Assembly (NCBI RefSeq): GCF_030062155.1
Contig: NZ_CP118269.1
Coordinates: 2,480,001-2,544,000, forward strand
Length of the DNA: 64,000 bases
Reading direction: 5' to 3'
Source: Pantoea sp. Lij88
GTDB lineage: Bacteria > Pseudomonadota > Gammaproteobacteria > Enterobacterales > Enterobacteriaceae
Below, one piece after another: positions 18,059 to 28,436 of this stretch (positions within the stretch are counted from its first letter, which is position 1; the number at the start of each line of letters is the position of its first letter). The notes beneath the pieces were generated by a model that worked only from the letters and a program-made list of their open reading frames with translations, had not been told where the DNA came from and made no database searches. The translations under genes were made by a program, and so were the position numbers.

Positions 18059-18687
18059 GCCTGCTCCGCCAGCCAGCTATCCAGCGCCGTCTGAAGTGAT
18101 GTGGTCACATCCGTCAGTGACTGAGTGGCATCGATTGTGAGGATGGTGGGATCCTCTGCGGCCAGCGCCAGATAGCGCGCGCGGGTGCGTTCAAAAAAGC
18201 GCAGCGACTCCTGCTCGATACGATCCAGCTCACCACGCGCACGGGCGCGCTGCAGACCGATGTCCGGTGTCACATCCAGATAAAGCGTCAGATCGGGGTG
18301 GAAATCTCCTAAGACGGCATCGCGCAGCGTCTGCATCAGTTCGCTGTCGAGTCCCCGGCCGCCGCCCTGATAAGCCTGAGAGGAGAGATCGTGACGATCG
18401 CCAATCACCCAGGCGCCACGAGCCAGCGCCGGTTTAATCACGGTCTCCACCAGCTGAACCCGCGCCGCATAGAGCATCAGCAGTTCCGCTTTGTCCGTCA
18501 CCTGCTCACCCTCAATCCCCTGCTTGACCAGGACCCGCAGCTGCTCAGCCAGCGGCGTGCCGCCAGGCTCACGGGTAAAGACCAGATCGGTAATGCCACG
18601 GGCATGCAGCGTGGCGACGATGGCATCACGCGCAGTGGTTTTTCCGGCGCCTTCCAGGCCTTCAATGACGATAAACTTACTGTTCAT
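18055..18687 (-). CDS. tmk: Thymidylate kinase
   Basis: 210 residues (E. coli 213). Phosphorylates dTMP to dTDP. P-loop [10 protein letters not shown] at residues 9-18, the [14 protein letters not shown] dTMP-binding motif, the [16 protein letters not shown] segment and an Arg-rich lid ([12 protein letters not shown]) as in the type II enzymes. It overlaps mltG by 11 bp and holB by 4 bp, indicating coupled translation. Confidence 0.98.
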   Translation of the reverse strand: MNSKFIVIEGLEGAGKTTARDAIVATLHARGITDLVFTREPGGTPLAEQLRVLVKQGIEGEQVTDKAELLMLYAARVQLVETVIKPALARGAWVIGDRHDLSSQAYQGGGRGLDSELMQTLRDAVLGDFHPDLTLYLDVTPDIGLQRARARGELDRIEQESLRFFERTRARYLALAAEDPTILTIDATQSLTDVTTSLQTALDSWLAEQA

Positions 18688-19696
18688 TTTTTTCCTTCAG
18701 CGTCTGCCGGTAAACCTGCACCGCCTTGTTATGGCTGGCAAGATTGGTGGTAAATGTATGCCCGCCCTTGCCGTCTGCAACAAAGTAGAGATAGTTGGTT
18801 TTCTCGGGATGGGCCGCTGCCTGAAGTGAGGCTTTGCCCGGCATGGCGATCGGGCCAGGCGGCAGACCGTTAATGATGTACGTATTATACGCGCTGGCGG
18901 TCTCAAGATCTTTACGGGTCAGCGTGCCGTTATAGCTGTCGCCCATGCCATAGATGACGGTGGGATCGGTCTGTAACCGCATGCCGGTGCGCAGGCGATT
19001 GATAAACACCGAGGCTACGCGCGCGCGCTCTTCGCTGACGCCGGTCTCTTTCTCAATGATCGAGGCCATAGTCACCAGATCCTGTGGCGTTTTATAAGGC
19101 AGATTATCCGCCCGTCCCTGCCACACCTCATCAATGGTTTTTTTCATCCGCTCATGCGCGCGCTGCAGCAGCGACATATCGGTGGTGTTCGCCGTATAAA
19201 GATAAGTATCCGGGAAGAAGTTGCCCTCCAGTTGCTCAGGATCCACTTTGAGTGCGCTGGCAAGGGTGGCGAACTGATCGTCTTTCAGGGTGTGGCGGAT
19301 ATAGGGCGCTTTACGCAGCTCACTCAGCCACTCTTTCAGCCGCTGACCTTCCACGAACCGCACCGGGAACTGCGCCTCTTTGCCGCTGGCCAGCAGCTGT
19401 AACAGCGAGCGTACCGTCATGGTCGGCTCAAGCCGATAGGTGCCCGCTTTGAAGGTCGCCAGTTCCGGCTCCAGACGCAGCAGCGCACCAAACCAGAGGC
19501 TGTGCGGAATGATCTTTTTCTCTTCAAGCTGCGCTTCAAGCGCGACCCGGCCCGTGCCGGCGGGCAGTGTGTAGATCGTTTCCTGCTGAATGGTTAATGG
19601 GGTGGCCGCAAACTGCTTAACCTGCCAGTAACTCAGCACCGCCGCGAGACCCACAATCGCCAGCAGGCCGACGAGAATTTTTTTGCTTCGAATCAT
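18677..19696 (-). CDS. mltG: Endolytic peptidoglycan transglycosylase MltG
   Basis: 339 residues (E. coli 340). Inner membrane enzyme that cleaves nascent glycan strands and helps set their length. One N-terminal membrane helix (about residues 6-24), then a LysM-like subdomain and the YceG catalytic domain with the Glu in [21 protein letters not shown], plus [18 protein letters not shown] and [16 protein letters not shown]. The start overlaps pabC by 4 bp. Confidence 0.97.
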   Translation of the reverse strand: MIRSKKILVGLLAIVGLAAVLSYWQVKQFAATPLTIQQETIYTLPAGTGRVALEAQLEEKKIIPHSLWFGALLRLEPELATFKAGTYRLEPTMTVRSLLQLLASGKEAQFPVRFVEGQRLKEWLSELRKAPYIRHTLKDDQFATLASALKVDPEQLEGNFFPDTYLYTANTTDMSLLQRAHERMKKTIDEVWQGRADNLPYKTPQDLVTMASIIEKETGVSEERARVASVFINRLRTGMRLQTDPTVIYGMGDSYNGTLTRKDLETASAYNTYIINGLPPGPIAMPGKASLQAAAHPEKTNYLYFVADGKGGHTFTTNLASHNKAVQVYRQTLKEKNEQ

Positions 19697-20508
19697 GATG
19701 CATCCATTATCTTTTCACAGCTTGCCTGCAGCTGATTAAACAGCGAGCGCTCAGTAAACTGTACCGCTTCAATCTGTCGGACCGGCAGAACCGGCATCAG
19801 CGCGTTACATATCACCACTTCATTAGCGGCGAGCAGTTGCGCCGGTTCGCTTTTTACAACCTGGCAAGCCTGACCTGCGGCAGCGAGTTGCGCCATCAGA
19901 CTCCGCCGCATAATGCCATCCACCCCTGACGCTGAGAGATCGGGCGTGAAAATCTGCGTACCCTGACGCCAGAATAAATTGGCCGCACAGCATTCCACCA
20001 CCCAACCTTCAGTGTCAAGCACCAGCGCCTCGTCGGCGTCTGTCTGGTCAAGATGAGCACGAATCATCACCTGCTCCAGGCGATTAAGGTGCTTGATACC
20101 GGCAAACTGGGGGTTGCGCGCCAGACGGATCGGGCTGAGCCGGAGCGACGCACCCCGCTGCTGTAGATCGGCGTAGTGTTGCGGCCACGGCGCCAGCGAG
20201 ACGATTCGCGTGGGTTCACCACAGCCGTGTCGGCTGTAACCCCGTCCGCCGCTGCCCGCGCTGATGATGACTTTCAGCACCGACCGGGTTTGATCCTGCG
20301 CGGCCTGTTTCATCTCTGTCTCAAGCTGATGCCAGTCCACGCCACCCATCCATAACCGCGCACAGCTCTCTTTGAGGCGCTGGATGTGGCGCTCCAGCAG
20401 CACAATTTTACCCTGGCGCACGGCGGCGGTAGTAAAACAGCCATCCCCGAACTGCAGGCCGCGGTCGCTGGCGGCAAGCGTCGATTGTTTTAACCCGTTA
20501 ATCCACAT
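19693..20508 (-). CDS. pabC: Aminodeoxychorismate lyase PabC
   Basis: 271 residues (E. coli 269). PLP enzyme converting 4-amino-4-deoxychorismate to p-aminobenzoate and pyruvate for folate synthesis. The PLP lysine lies in [32 protein letters not shown] and [23 protein letters not shown] match the fold IV family. I start at the ATG at 20508, preceded by AGGAGATAACG. A longer reading from 20589 would pass through the fabF terminator hairpin. Confidence 0.95.
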   Translation of the reverse strand: MWINGLKQSTLAASDRGLQFGDGCFTTAAVRQGKIVLLERHIQRLKESCARLWMGGVDWHQLETEMKQAAQDQTRSVLKVIISAGSGGRGYSRHGCGEPTRIVSLAPWPQHYADLQQRGASLRLSPIRLARNPQFAGIKHLNRLEQVMIRAHLDQTDADEALVLDTEGWVVECCAANLFWRQGTQIFTPDLSASGVDGIMRRSLMAQLAAAGQACQVVKSEPAQLLAANEVVICNALMPVLPVRQIEAVQFTERSLFNQLQASCEKIMDAS

Positions 20509-20554
20509 CGTTATCTCCTGAGCGTGACCCGTGATTTCAGCGCATTTTGCAGGA

Positions 20555-20585
20555 TAAAAAAAGGCCCGCATCGCGGGCCTTTTTA
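20555..20585. terminator. Terminator after fabF
   Basis: AGGCCCGC and GCGGGCCT (20562-20569, 20573-20580) pair around ATC with seven A on the left and T-runs on the right. On the minus strand it ends the fab cluster transcript before pabC. Confidence 0.9.
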
Positions 20586-20599
20586 GCAATCTACAACGA

Positions 20600-21841
20600 T
20601 TACACTTTACGGAAAATCAACGAACCGTTGGTTCCGCCGAAACCGAAGGAGTTACACAGCGTGTACTCCAGTCCAGGAACCTGGCGCGCGGTGTGAGGGA
20701 CGAAGTCGAGATCGCAGCCCTCATCCGGATTATCCAGGTTAATGGTCGGTGGAATGGCCTGGTCGCGCAGAGCCAGAATCGAGTAAATCGATTCCACAGC
20801 GCCTGCGGCACCCAGTAAGTGTCCGGTCATTGATTTGGTTGAGCTGACCATTACGCTGCTGGCTGCTGCCCCAAAGACCGATTTCACCGCCTGCGCTTCC
20901 GCTTTATCACCGGCTGGCGTGGAGGTACCGTGCGCGTTGACATAGCCGATCTGCTCTGGCGTAAGCTGAGCATCACGCAGCGCATTGATCATTGCCGCCG
21001 CGGCACCTGAACCATCTTCTGGTGGTGAAGTCATGTGGTAGGCATCGCTGCTCATACCAAAACCTACGATTTCTGCGTAGATTTTTGCACCACGTTTCTT
21101 CGCATGTTCGTACTCTTCGAGTACGACAATACCCGCGCCGTCACCCAGCACAAAACCGTCACGATCTTTATCCCACGGGCGGCTGGCCGCTTGCGGGTTT
21201 TCGTTACGGGTTGAGAGAGCACGTGCGGCACCAAAACCACCGACGCCTAAAGGCGTACTGGCTTTCTCTGTGCCACCTGCCAGCATCACGTCAGCATCGT
21301 TATAGGCGATGATACGTGCGGCATGACCGATGTTGTGCACACCGGAGGTACAGGCTGTCGCGATAGAGATGCTTGGACCTTTCAGGCCATACATGATGCT
21401 GAGATGACCCGCCACCATGTTAACGATGGTTGAAGGCACAAAGAATGGGCTGATTTTGCGCGGGCCGCCGTTGACCAGTGAAGTATGATTCTCTTCAATC
21501 AGACCTAAACCACCGATGCCGGAGCCAATTGCTGCGCCCATACGGCCTGCGTTTTCGTCGGTAATCACCAGACCACTGTCCTGCATGGCCTGCATACCGG
21601 CCACAATGCCGTACTGGATGAAGGCATCCATCTTGCGCTGATCTTTGCGCGAGATGTAGTCATCACAATTAAAATCTCTTACCAGACCTGCAAAACGTGT
21701 TGCATAAGCACTGGTATCAAAATGGTCGATCAGGGTAATGCCGCTCTGACCGGCAAGGAGAGCACTCCAGGTAGACTCTACGGTATTGCCGACAGGAGAC
21801 AACATGCCAAGACCAGTCACAACTACACGACGCTTAGACAC
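20600..21841 (-). CDS. fabF: Beta-ketoacyl-ACP synthase II FabF
   Basis: 413 residues, the same as E. coli FabF. Condenses malonyl-ACP with acyl-ACP in chain elongation and drives temperature control of cis-vaccenate. Catalytic Cys164 in TACTSGVHN and the two histidines in [11 protein letters not shown] and [10 protein letters not shown] are all present, as is the C-terminal [11 protein letters not shown]. It follows acpP after an 85-bp gap containing a terminator-like hairpin. Confidence 0.98.
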   Translation of the reverse strand: MSKRRVVVTGLGMLSPVGNTVESTWSALLAGQSGITLIDHFDTSAYATRFAGLVRDFNCDDYISRKDQRKMDAFIQYGIVAGMQAMQDSGLVITDENAGRMGAAIGSGIGGLGLIEENHTSLVNGGPRKISPFFVPSTIVNMVAGHLSIMYGLKGPSISIATACTSGVHNIGHAARIIAYNDADVMLAGGTEKASTPLGVGGFGAARALSTRNENPQAASRPWDKDRDGFVLGDGAGIVVLEEYEHAKKRGAKIYAEIVGFGMSSDAYHMTSPPEDGSGAAAAMINALRDAQLTPEQIGYVNAHGTSTPAGDKAEAQAVKSVFGAAASSVMVSSTKSMTGHLLGAAGAVESIYSILALRDQAIPPTINLDNPDEGCDLDFVPHTARQVPGLEYTLCNSFGFGGTNGSLIFRKV

Positions 21842-21887
21842 GTTCGTCCTCCAGGGAGGGGAAATAGGGAACTATGTGGGACAAACA

Positions 21888-21918
21888 AAAAAATCAGGCG
21901 GTCGAGCGACCGCCTGAA
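21888..21918 (-). terminator. Terminator or attenuator between acpP and fabF
   Basis: On the minus strand TTCAGGCGGTCG folds onto CGACCGCCTGA with a short loop and is followed by seven T. Being inside the acpP-fabF gap it should end most acpP transcripts, letting acpP exceed fabF expression. Confidence 0.85.
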
Positions 21919-21926
21919 GATATTCA

Positions 21927-22163
21927 TTAGCCTTTATGGCTATTGATATAGTCGATCGCTGCCTGAACGGTAGTGATTTTCTCAGCTTCTTCGTCTGGAA
22001 TCTCAGTATCAAACTCTTCTTCCAGAGCCATCACCAGCTCAACGGTATCAAGAGAATCGGCACCCAGGTCTTCTACGAAAGATGCAGAGTTGGTGACTTC
22101 TTCCTCTTTCACACCCAGCTGCTCACTGATGATTTTCTTAACGCGTTGTTCGATATCGCTCAT
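21927..22163 (-). CDS. acpP: Acyl carrier protein
   Basis: 78 residues, very acidic. Carries growing fatty acyl chains on the 4'-phosphopantetheine attached to Ser37 in the [17 protein letters not shown] motif. Nearly the same as E. coli AcpP ([25 protein letters not shown]). Lies between fabG and fabF as in all Enterobacterales. An upstream 154-bp gap and the downstream hairpin suggest a separate, abundant transcript. Confidence 0.99.
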   Translation of the reverse strand: MSDIEQRVKKIISEQLGVKEEEVTNSASFVEDLGADSLDTVELVMALEEEFDTEIPDEEAEKITTVQAAIDYINSHKG

Positions 22164-22273
22164 ACTATTTAATTTCCTATCAAAACTCGCTTACGCGATG
22201 GTTTTCGTAGTGTATAAAATGGTGAAAAAGATGCAACAAAATCCCGGCTGGTCGAACCACGATTTTGCGTTAT

Positions 22274-22293
22274 TTTGCGGTTTTAACCGCAAA
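22274..22293. repeat. Hairpin in the fabG-acpP gap
   Basis: TTTGCGGTT and AACCGCAAA (22274-22282, 22285-22293) form a perfect 9-bp inverted repeat with a tiny loop. It lies between the fabG stop and the acpP start, so it may mark an RNA end or a processing site ahead of acpP. Confidence 0.6.
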
Positions 22294-22317
22294 TAAAGCA
22301 AATGATTTCGTGATTTA

Positions 22318-23052
22318 TCAGACCATGTACATTCCGCCATTGACGTGCAGCGTTTCACCTGTGATGTAGGCTGCTTCGTCAGAGGCTAAAAATGCAACAG
22401 CATTGGCGATTTCCTGAGCATCGCCTAAGCGACCCGCAGGCACTTCCGCCAAAATACCGGAACGTTGATCTTCGTTCAGTGCCCGCGTCATGTCAGTCTC
22501 AATAAAGCCTGGAGCCACGACGTTGACGGTAATGCCACGTGACGCGATTTCGCGCGCCAGTGATTTGCTAAAACCAATCAAACCCGCTTTTGCTGCCGCG
22601 TAGTTTGCCTGGCCCGCATTACCCATGGTTCCAACAACGGAACCAATGGTGATGATACGGCCCACGCGCTTTTTCATCATGGCACGCAGGACCGCCTTAG
22701 AAAGGCGGAATACCGATGTGAGGTTGGTATCGAGGATATCCGCCCACTCATCGTCCTTCATGCGCATGAGGAGATTATCACGCGTAATGCCTGCATTATT
22801 GACTAAAATATCCACTTCGCCAAATTCAGCGCGAATATTCTCTAAAACGCTGCTGATTGAGTCAGCGTCAGTCACGTTCAGTAACAGGCCTTTGCCCTTG
22901 TCGCCAAGGTAAGCACTGATGGCGTCGGCGCCACTCTGGCTGGTTGCAGTACCCACAACTTTAGCGCCACGTGCCGCCAGGGTTTCTGCAATCGCACGAC
23001 CAATGCCGCGACTCGCGCCGGTAACCAGCGCAACTTTACCTTCAAAGCTCAT
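22318..23052 (-). CDS. fabG: 3-oxoacyl-ACP reductase FabG
   Basis: 244 residues, as in E. coli. NADPH-dependent short-chain dehydrogenase that reduces beta-ketoacyl-ACP. Cofactor motif TGASRGIGRAIAE at residues 11-23, NNAGITRDN, catalytic Ser in IGSVVGTMGNAG and the YAAAK active site (Tyr151, Lys155). It is 10 bp after fabD in the plsX-fabHDG run. Confidence 0.98.
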   Translation of the reverse strand: MSFEGKVALVTGASRGIGRAIAETLAARGAKVVGTATSQSGADAISAYLGDKGKGLLLNVTDADSISSVLENIRAEFGEVDILVNNAGITRDNLLMRMKDDEWADILDTNLTSVFRLSKAVLRAMMKKRVGRIITIGSVVGTMGNAGQANYAAAKAGLIGFSKSLAREIASRGITVNVVAPGFIETDMTRALNEDQRSGILAEVPAGRLGDAQEIANAVAFLASDEAAYITGETLHVNGGMYMV

Positions 23053-23062
23053 GATTTTCCTC

Positions 23063-23995
23063 TTATTCCTTACCGAGTGCAGCCGCTAGGGATGCGGTAT
23101 CGTTAACGGCAGCCGCAGTGAGGCTATCGACAATACGTTTCGTCAGTCCGGTCAGGACTTTACCTGGACCCATCTCCAGGAGCTGCGTCACGCCCTGTGC
23201 TGCCATCGCTTCCACGCTCTCAGTCCAGCGAACCGGGCTGTAGAGCTGACGAACCAGCGCATGGCGGATGGCCGCAGCGTCGATCTCAGCTTTCACATCG
23301 ACGTTGTTGATCACGGGCACCGCAGGTGCATTAAACGTAATGCTTTCCAGCGCAACCGCCAGTTTATCGGCAGCAGGCTTCATCAGTGCGCAGTGAGAAG
23401 GCACGCTGACCGGCAGTGGCAGGGCACGCTTAGCGCCCGCGGCTTTACAGGCAGCGCCTGCACGCTCAACGGCTTCTTTGTTACCCGCAATGACCACCTG
23501 GCCTGGCGAATTGAAGTTAACCGGTGAGACAACCTGGCCCTGCGCGCTCTCTTCACAGGCTTTACGAATAGCCGCGTCATCCAGGCCAATAATCGCCTGC
23601 ATCGCGCCGGTCCCTTCTGGCACCGCTTCCTGCATCAGTTTGCCGCGCAGTTCAACCAGCTTCACTGCATCAGCAAAGTTAAGCACACCCGCGCAAACCA
23701 GCGCTGAATATTCACCCAGGCTGTGACCGGCCATCAGGACAGGTTTTTCACCGCCCTGCTGCTGCCAGACACGGTAGATGGCCACGGAGGCGGCTAACAG
23801 CGCAGGCTGAGTCTGCCAGGTTTTGTTCAGCTCTTCAGCCGGACCCTGACTGACTAACTGCCACAGATCATATCCCAGTGCGTCAGAGGCTTCACGGAAG
23901 GTCTCTTCAACCCGCGGATAAGTCGCTGCTAATTCAGTCAGCATGCCCACGGTCTGTGAACCCTGACCTGGAAAAACAAATGCAATTTGCGTCAT
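23063..23995 (-). CDS. fabD: Malonyl-CoA:ACP transacylase FabD
   Basis: 310 residues (E. coli 309). Moves malonyl from CoA to ACP. QGSQ near residue 11 forms the oxyanion region, nucleophile Ser92 sits in GHSLGEYSALVCAG, and the catalytic His in VPSHCALM. The gene lies 16 bp after fabH. Confidence 0.98.
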   Translation of the reverse strand: MTQIAFVFPGQGSQTVGMLTELAATYPRVEETFREASDALGYDLWQLVSQGPAEELNKTWQTQPALLAASVAIYRVWQQQGGEKPVLMAGHSLGEYSALVCAGVLNFADAVKLVELRGKLMQEAVPEGTGAMQAIIGLDDAAIRKACEESAQGQVVSPVNFNSPGQVVIAGNKEAVERAGAACKAAGAKRALPLPVSVPSHCALMKPAADKLAVALESITFNAPAVPVINNVDVKAEIDAAAIRHALVRQLYSPVRWTESVEAMAAQGVTQLLEMGPGKVLTGLTKRIVDSLTAAAVNDTASLAAALGKE

Positions 23996-24011
23996 CTTTC
24001 GTTCCTGTCAA

Positions 24012-24965
24012 TCAAAAGCGAACCAGTGCAGAACCCCAGGTGAATCCACCACCAAAGGCTTCCAGCAAAATAAGGTGTCCGGGTTTGATGCGGCCATCAC
24101 GAACCGCTTCATCCAGTGCGCTTGGCACCGATGCGGCAGAGGTATTGCCATGACGATCCAGCGTGACGACCACTTTATCCATGGTCATGCCGAGTTTTTT
24201 CGCGGTGGCGCTGATGATGCGCAGGTTAGCCTGGTGCGGCACCAGCCAGTCCAGCATTTCGCGATCGAGATTATTGGCCTGCAGCGTTTCATCAACGATG
24301 TGAGCCAGCTCGGTAACGGCGACCTTGAAGACTTCGTTGCCTGCCATGGTGACATACGCAGGCTGATCCTGATGGGCACGATCCTGATAAGGCAGCGTCA
24401 GCAACTGGGCGTAGCGACCATCAGCATGAAGATGGGTAGAGATAATCCCCTGCTCTTCGCTCTGACCCAGCACGACCGCACCCGCGCCATCACCAAACAG
24501 GATGATGGTGCCGCGATCTTCCGGATCCAGTGCGCGCGCCAGGACATCAGCGCCAATCACCAGAGCATGCTTAACCGCGCCATTTTTGATGTATTGATCG
24601 GCCACGCTCAGTGCATAGGTGAAACCTGCACAGGCGGCAGCGAGGTCAAATGCCGCGCAGTCTTTGATCTCCAGCATTTGCTGGATCATGCAGGCGGAGC
24701 TTGGGAAGGCGTGGCTGGAAGAGGTTGTGGCGACAATGATCAGCCCAATCTCGTTCGCGTCAACGCCGGCCATTTCAAGGGCGCGTTGCGCCGCGCTGAA
24801 TCCCATGGTGGCGACGGTTTCGTCAGGCGCTGCAATGCGGCGCTCACGGATGCCGGTACGGGTAACAATCCACTCGTCCGACGTCTCCACCATTTTTTCC
24901 AGATCGGCATTGGTGCGAACCTGGCTGGGCAGATAACTGCCCGTACCGATAATTTTGGTATACAT
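24012..24965 (-). CDS. fabH: Beta-ketoacyl-ACP synthase III FabH
   Basis: 317 residues, the same as E. coli. Starts fatty acid synthesis by condensing acetyl-CoA with malonyl-ACP. Cys112 in [12 protein letters not shown], His in VPHQANLRI and Asn in [12 protein letters not shown] form the catalytic triad. Its ATG directly abuts the plsX stop (TAG then ATG with no gap), so translation is probably coupled. Confidence 0.98.
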   Translation of the reverse strand: MYTKIIGTGSYLPSQVRTNADLEKMVETSDEWIVTRTGIRERRIAAPDETVATMGFSAAQRALEMAGVDANEIGLIIVATTSSSHAFPSSACMIQQMLEIKDCAAFDLAAACAGFTYALSVADQYIKNGAVKHALVIGADVLARALDPEDRGTIILFGDGAGAVVLGQSEEQGIISTHLHADGRYAQLLTLPYQDRAHQDQPAYVTMAGNEVFKVAVTELAHIVDETLQANNLDREMLDWLVPHQANLRIISATAKKLGMTMDKVVVTLDRHGNTSAASVPSALDEAVRDGRIKPGHLILLEAFGGGFTWGSALVRF

Positions 24966-26006
24966 CTAGACTTTGTCACTCCTGGCTAATACAGCATCAA
25001 GGCGCGCAGCAATTCGCTCGGGAATTTGCTGCCTCACCGCCTGCTCTGCCTGTTCTATCGCCACGGCGAACGCGTGTTGATTTGCTGCGCCGTGACTCTT
25101 GATCACTGTTCCGCGCAATCCTAACAGACAAGCGCCATTGTATTGGTCAGGGTTGAGTTGTCCGAAGCGCTTCGCCAGACGTTTCCGGATTAAGCGTCCC
25201 AGCAACTGAAGCCACCATGACCGTTTTTTACCTTCCCCTGATGAATTCAGCAGAGAAAGAAACATTCTTACCACGCCTTCCATGGTCTTCAGCGTGACGT
25301 TTCCGACAAAACCGTCACAGACCATCACATCCGTTTTACCGGTGAGCAGCTCGTTACCTTCAAGGTAACCAATATAGTTGATTTGCGGTGATTCTCGCAG
25401 CACTACCGCGGCATCGCGGATGGTTTCCAGCCCTTTGGTCTCTTCATGACCAATGTTGAGCAACGCGACACGGGGCCGTGGAATACCAAGCACATGCTCA
25501 GCCATCACCGACCCCATCACAGCAAACTGCACCAGCATCGCACTGTCTGAGTCAACATTCGCACCCAGATCCAGCACCACGGTTTTACCCTGTTGCTGAT
25601 GCGGTAAAACGGACATCAGCGCCGGACGTTTAATGCCATCCAGCGGTTTTAATAAGAGTGTCGACAGCCCCATCAGCGCACCGGTATTTCCGGCGCTGAT
25701 GCAGGCCTGAGCACGTCCCTCTTTGACCATTTCCAGCGCCACGCGCATTGAACTGCCGCGACTGTTCCGGATGGCCTGAGCGGGCCGCGCATCACTTGCA
25801 ATAACCGATTCGGCAGGGATCACCTGCAAACGCCCCGTCAGGGAGGAATCCGCTTTGGCAAGCAATGGCGTGAGGGTGTCGGGATGTCCGACCAGAAGAA
25901 GGAATAGTTCCGAATGAGAGGCCAGTGCCTGCAATGCTGCAGGCACTGTCACGCAGGGACCGAAGTCCCCGCCCATGGCATCAATCGCCAGGGTCAAACG
26001 TGTCAA
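24966..26006 (-). CDS. plsX: Phosphate acyltransferase PlsX
   Basis: 346 residues (E. coli 356). Makes acyl-phosphate from acyl-ACP for glycerophospholipid synthesis, at the inner face of the membrane. Start [20 protein letters not shown], the motif [19 protein letters not shown] and [16 protein letters not shown] are typical. The C-terminus is about ten residues shorter than in E. coli. It lies 25 bp after rpmF, the common arrangement linking ribosome and membrane synthesis. Confidence 0.97.
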   Translation of the reverse strand: MTRLTLAIDAMGGDFGPCVTVPAALQALASHSELFLLLVGHPDTLTPLLAKADSSLTGRLQVIPAESVIASDARPAQAIRNSRGSSMRVALEMVKEGRAQACISAGNTGALMGLSTLLLKPLDGIKRPALMSVLPHQQQGKTVVLDLGANVDSDSAMLVQFAVMGSVMAEHVLGIPRPRVALLNIGHEETKGLETIRDAAVVLRESPQINYIGYLEGNELLTGKTDVMVCDGFVGNVTLKTMEGVVRMFLSLLNSSGEGKKRSWWLQLLGRLIRKRLAKRFGQLNPDQYNGACLLGLRGTVIKSHGAANQHAFAVAIEQAEQAVRQQIPERIAARLDAVLARSDKV

Positions 26007-26031
26007 GGTATCGCCTTGCTAAGCAAGAAAC

Positions 26032-26202
26032 TTACTTAACGATAACCTTGCGACCGCGGTAGTAACCGTCCGCAGTGATGTGGTGACGCAGATGAGTTTC
26101 GCCAGAAACTTTATCTACTGACAGAGCAGCAGTGGTCAGCGCATCGTGCGAACGACGCATACCACGCTTAGAACGGGTGGGTTTATTCTGTTGTACGGCC
26201 AT
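26032..26202 (-). CDS. rpmF: Ribosomal protein bL32
   Basis: 56 residues of the large ribosomal subunit, starting [20 protein letters not shown] and ending [17 protein letters not shown]. It lacks the zinc-binding cysteines found in some bL32 proteins, as in E. coli. One codon shorter than the E. coli protein (57). Located between yceD and plsX, with an 14-bp gap after yceD. Confidence 0.97.
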   Translation of the reverse strand: MAVQQNKPTRSKRGMRRSHDALTTAALSVDKVSGETHLRHHITADGYYRGRKVIVK

Positions 26203-26216
26203 GGACCTTACTCCTA

Positions 26217-26738
26217 TTACTTACGCTTTAAACTGGCTAATACGGCAAATGGATTTGGTTTCTCCGCCTCAGGAGGCAGTTTGCCAAAGACCATGTCCGC
26301 CTCGGACACTTCACAGTGTTCAGAATCGTGCACCGGAACGACCGGCAGTGCGAGAATCAGTTCATCCTCGACAACCGCCAGCAAATCGATCTCACCAAAC
26401 TCGTTGACATCGACCGGCTCGTACGCTTCCGGTAATGCCTCGGCCTGCTCTTCAGAAGAGACAGGGCTGAAGCAATAACTCACTTTTACGTGATGGGGAA
26501 AGGTCTGGTTGCAGCGCTGGCAACGCAACGTCACGTGTACTTCAGCAGTACCCGTCAGTACCGCCAGACGTTGGTTATCAACCGCAAACGACATGGCACA
26601 ATCCACATCACTGTCCACACTAACGACCGACTCGGCCACACGCTCCACCTGTACAGATGTGTAGACACCCTGATAATCAAGGCGCTTCTGAGCGGTGCGG
26701 ACAGGGTCCAGCGTTAGGGGTAATTTTACCTTTTGCAT
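26217..26738 (-). CDS. yceD: 23S rRNA accumulation protein YceD (DUF177)
   Basis: 173 residues, as in E. coli. DUF177 proteins are needed for normal 23S rRNA levels. The conserved CQRCNQTF pair of cysteines near residue 97 and the acidic segment [28 protein letters not shown] are present. First gene of the yceD-rpmF-plsX-fab cluster; the 140-bp gap upstream separates it from divergent maf-2. Confidence 0.95.
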   Translation of the reverse strand: MQKVKLPLTLDPVRTAQKRLDYQGVYTSVQVERVAESVVSVDSDVDCAMSFAVDNQRLAVLTGTAEVHVTLRCQRCNQTFPHHVKVSYCFSPVSSEEQAEALPEAYEPVDVNEFGEIDLLAVVEDELILALPVVPVHDSEHCEVSEADMVFGKLPPEAEKPNPFAVLASLKRK

Positions 26739-26878
26739 AGGGCGCGCATATTAACTTTGTAATGTCATAGAGTCAAAGAAAAAGGCCGTTAAACAGCATC
26801 TTTCAACCACTATTCGCATCCAGTGCGGCGCACAGTTTAAAATGACTGTCACCAATTCGCTATTACTATTGAAAAAAA

Positions 26879-27466
26879 ATGACACCCTCGATTCTTTTAG
26901 CTTCAACTTCGCCCTTCCGGCAGGCATTACTGCACAAGCTGGGCCTGCCTTTTATTACCGCTGCGCCTGAGGTGGACGAGACGCCCCAGGCAGGTGAAAC
27001 CGCAGAAGCGCTGGTGATTCGCCTGGCCACAGCAAAAGCGAAGGCGCTGGCAAAAACGCATTCCGGCCACTGGATCATCGGTTCTGATCAGGTCTGTGTG
27101 CTCGACGGCCAGATTACCGGAAAGCCTCATACGGCTGAGAATGCGCGGGCGCAGTTACGTGCCGCCAGCGGTAAGGCCATTACTTTTTATACCGGCCTGG
27201 CCCTTTTCCACCCGGACAGCGGCCAGCTGCAGCAATGTTGCGAGCCCTTTGTGGTGCATTTCCGCGCGTTAACCGACGCCGAAATTGCCGGGTATGTGGA
27301 AAAGGAGCAGCCGCTTCAGTGTGCAGGCAGTTTTAAAAGTGAAGGTCTGGGGATTTGTCTGTTTGACCGGCTGGAAGGTCGCGACCCCAATACACTGATC
27401 GGACTGCCGCTGATTGCACTGAATGAAATGCTACTGAAGGCCGGCATCAACCCTTTAACGAGCTGA
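26879..27466 (+). CDS. yceF: Maf-like nucleoside triphosphate pyrophosphatase YceF
   Basis: 195 residues (E. coli 194). Cytoplasmic house-cleaning enzyme that hydrolyses modified nucleotides; the E. coli homologue prefers m7GTP. Motifs [29 protein letters not shown] and [31 protein letters not shown] are all there. No strong ribosome binding site is seen before the ATG at 26879, only an A-rich stretch. It converges with rluC, 13 bp apart. Confidence 0.95.
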   Translation: MTPSILLASTSPFRQALLHKLGLPFITAAPEVDETPQAGETAEALVIRLATAKAKALAKTHSGHWIIGSDQVCVLDGQITGKPHTAENARAQLRAASGKAITFYTGLALFHPDSGQLQQCCEPFVVHFRALTDAEIAGYVEKEQPLQCAGSFKSEGLGICLFDRLEGRDPNTLIGLPLIALNEMLLKAGINPLTS

Positions 27467-27479
27467 TGCCGGAAGGCGA

Positions 27480-28436
27480 TTACGCTTTCATCTGACGCAG
27501 TTTATTCAGGCACTGCTGCAGCCCATTATCCAGTGGCGCTTCGACCCGCATCACTTCGCCGGTGCCAGGATGGGTGAAGGTCAGCGCCGCTGCGTGCAGG
27601 AACAGGCGTTTTAAACCGGTTGACGCCAGCTGACTGTCAAAGTCACGTTCGCCGTAGCGATCGTCGAAGGCGATAGGATGGCCGGCATGCAGCGTATGCA
27701 CACGAATCTGGTGGGTGCGGCCGGTGACCGGACTGGCTTTTACCAGCGTGGCAAACTCAAACCGCTCTTCCACTTTAAAGCGGGTTTCCGACGCTTTGCC
27801 TTCGCTGCTGACGCGAACCACGCGCTCGCCGCTCTGCAGAATATTTTTCAGCAGCGGCGCCTGAACCACTTTCAGGTGTGACGGCCAGTTGCCGCGCACC
27901 AGGGCGAGATAATCTTTCTGCATCCCCTTTTCACGCAGTTGCTCATGCAGGGAACGCAGCGCCGAGCGTTTTTTTGCGACCAGCAGGATACCGGACGTGT
28001 CACGATCCAGGCGATGCACCAGTTCCAGGAAGCGTGCTTCAGGCCGCAGGGCACGTAATCCTTCAATCACACCGAAGCTGAGTCCGCTACCGCCATGCAC
28101 GGCGGTGCCGGAAGGCTTATTCATCACCAGCAGCGACTCATCTTCAAAGAGGATGGCATCTGCCAGTGAAGCCACTTTCGCCAGTTTGGGAGAAACAGCA
28201 TCTTCGTCGCGTTCCGCGACCCTGACCGGCGGAATGCGTACCTCATCGCCCTCTTCAAGCTTGTACTCGGGCTTGACGCGTTTTTTATTCACCCGCACCT
28301 CGCCTTTGCGTACGATGCGATAAATCATGCTCTTTGGCACACCCTTGAGCTGGGTGCGCAAAAAGTTATCAATGCGTTGTCCGGCATTTTCAGCCGTGAT
28401 GGCGACAAAATGTACGCTGGGATTCTCTGTTTTCAT
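27480..28436 (-). CDS. rluC: 23S rRNA pseudouridine synthase RluC
   Basis: 318 residues (E. coli 319). Makes pseudouridines 955, 2504 and 2580 in 23S rRNA. N-terminal S4 RNA-binding domain (RIDNFLRTQLKGVPKSMIYRIVRKGEVRVNKKR), then the RluA-type catalytic domain with the Asp in LVHRLDRDTSGILLVAKK, and GRTHQIRVHTLHAGHPIAFDDRYG. The gene is divergent from rne across 573 bp, as in E. coli. Confidence 0.97.
   Translation of the reverse strand: MKTENPSVHFVAITAENAGQRIDNFLRTQLKGVPKSMIYRIVRKGEVRVNKKRVKPEYKLEEGDEVRIPPVRVAERDEDAVSPKLAKVASLADAILFEDESLLVMNKPSGTAVHGGSGLSFGVIEGLRALRPEARFLELVHRLDRDTSGILLVAKKRSALRSLHEQLREKGMQKDYLALVRGNWPSHLKVVQAPLLKNILQSGERVVRVSSEGKASETRFKVEERFEFATLVKASPVTGRTHQIRVHTLHAGHPIAFDDRYGERDFDSQLASTGLKRLFLHAAALTFTHPGTGEVMRVEAPLDNGLQQCLNKLRQMKA

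Noticed and set aside
24075..24989. Long 304-codon plus-strand frame opposite fabH
   Set aside because: It is the complement of a perfectly conserved fabH, has no ribosome binding site and its composition (His/Gln/Arg-rich) is that of an antisense shadow in G+C-rich DNA.
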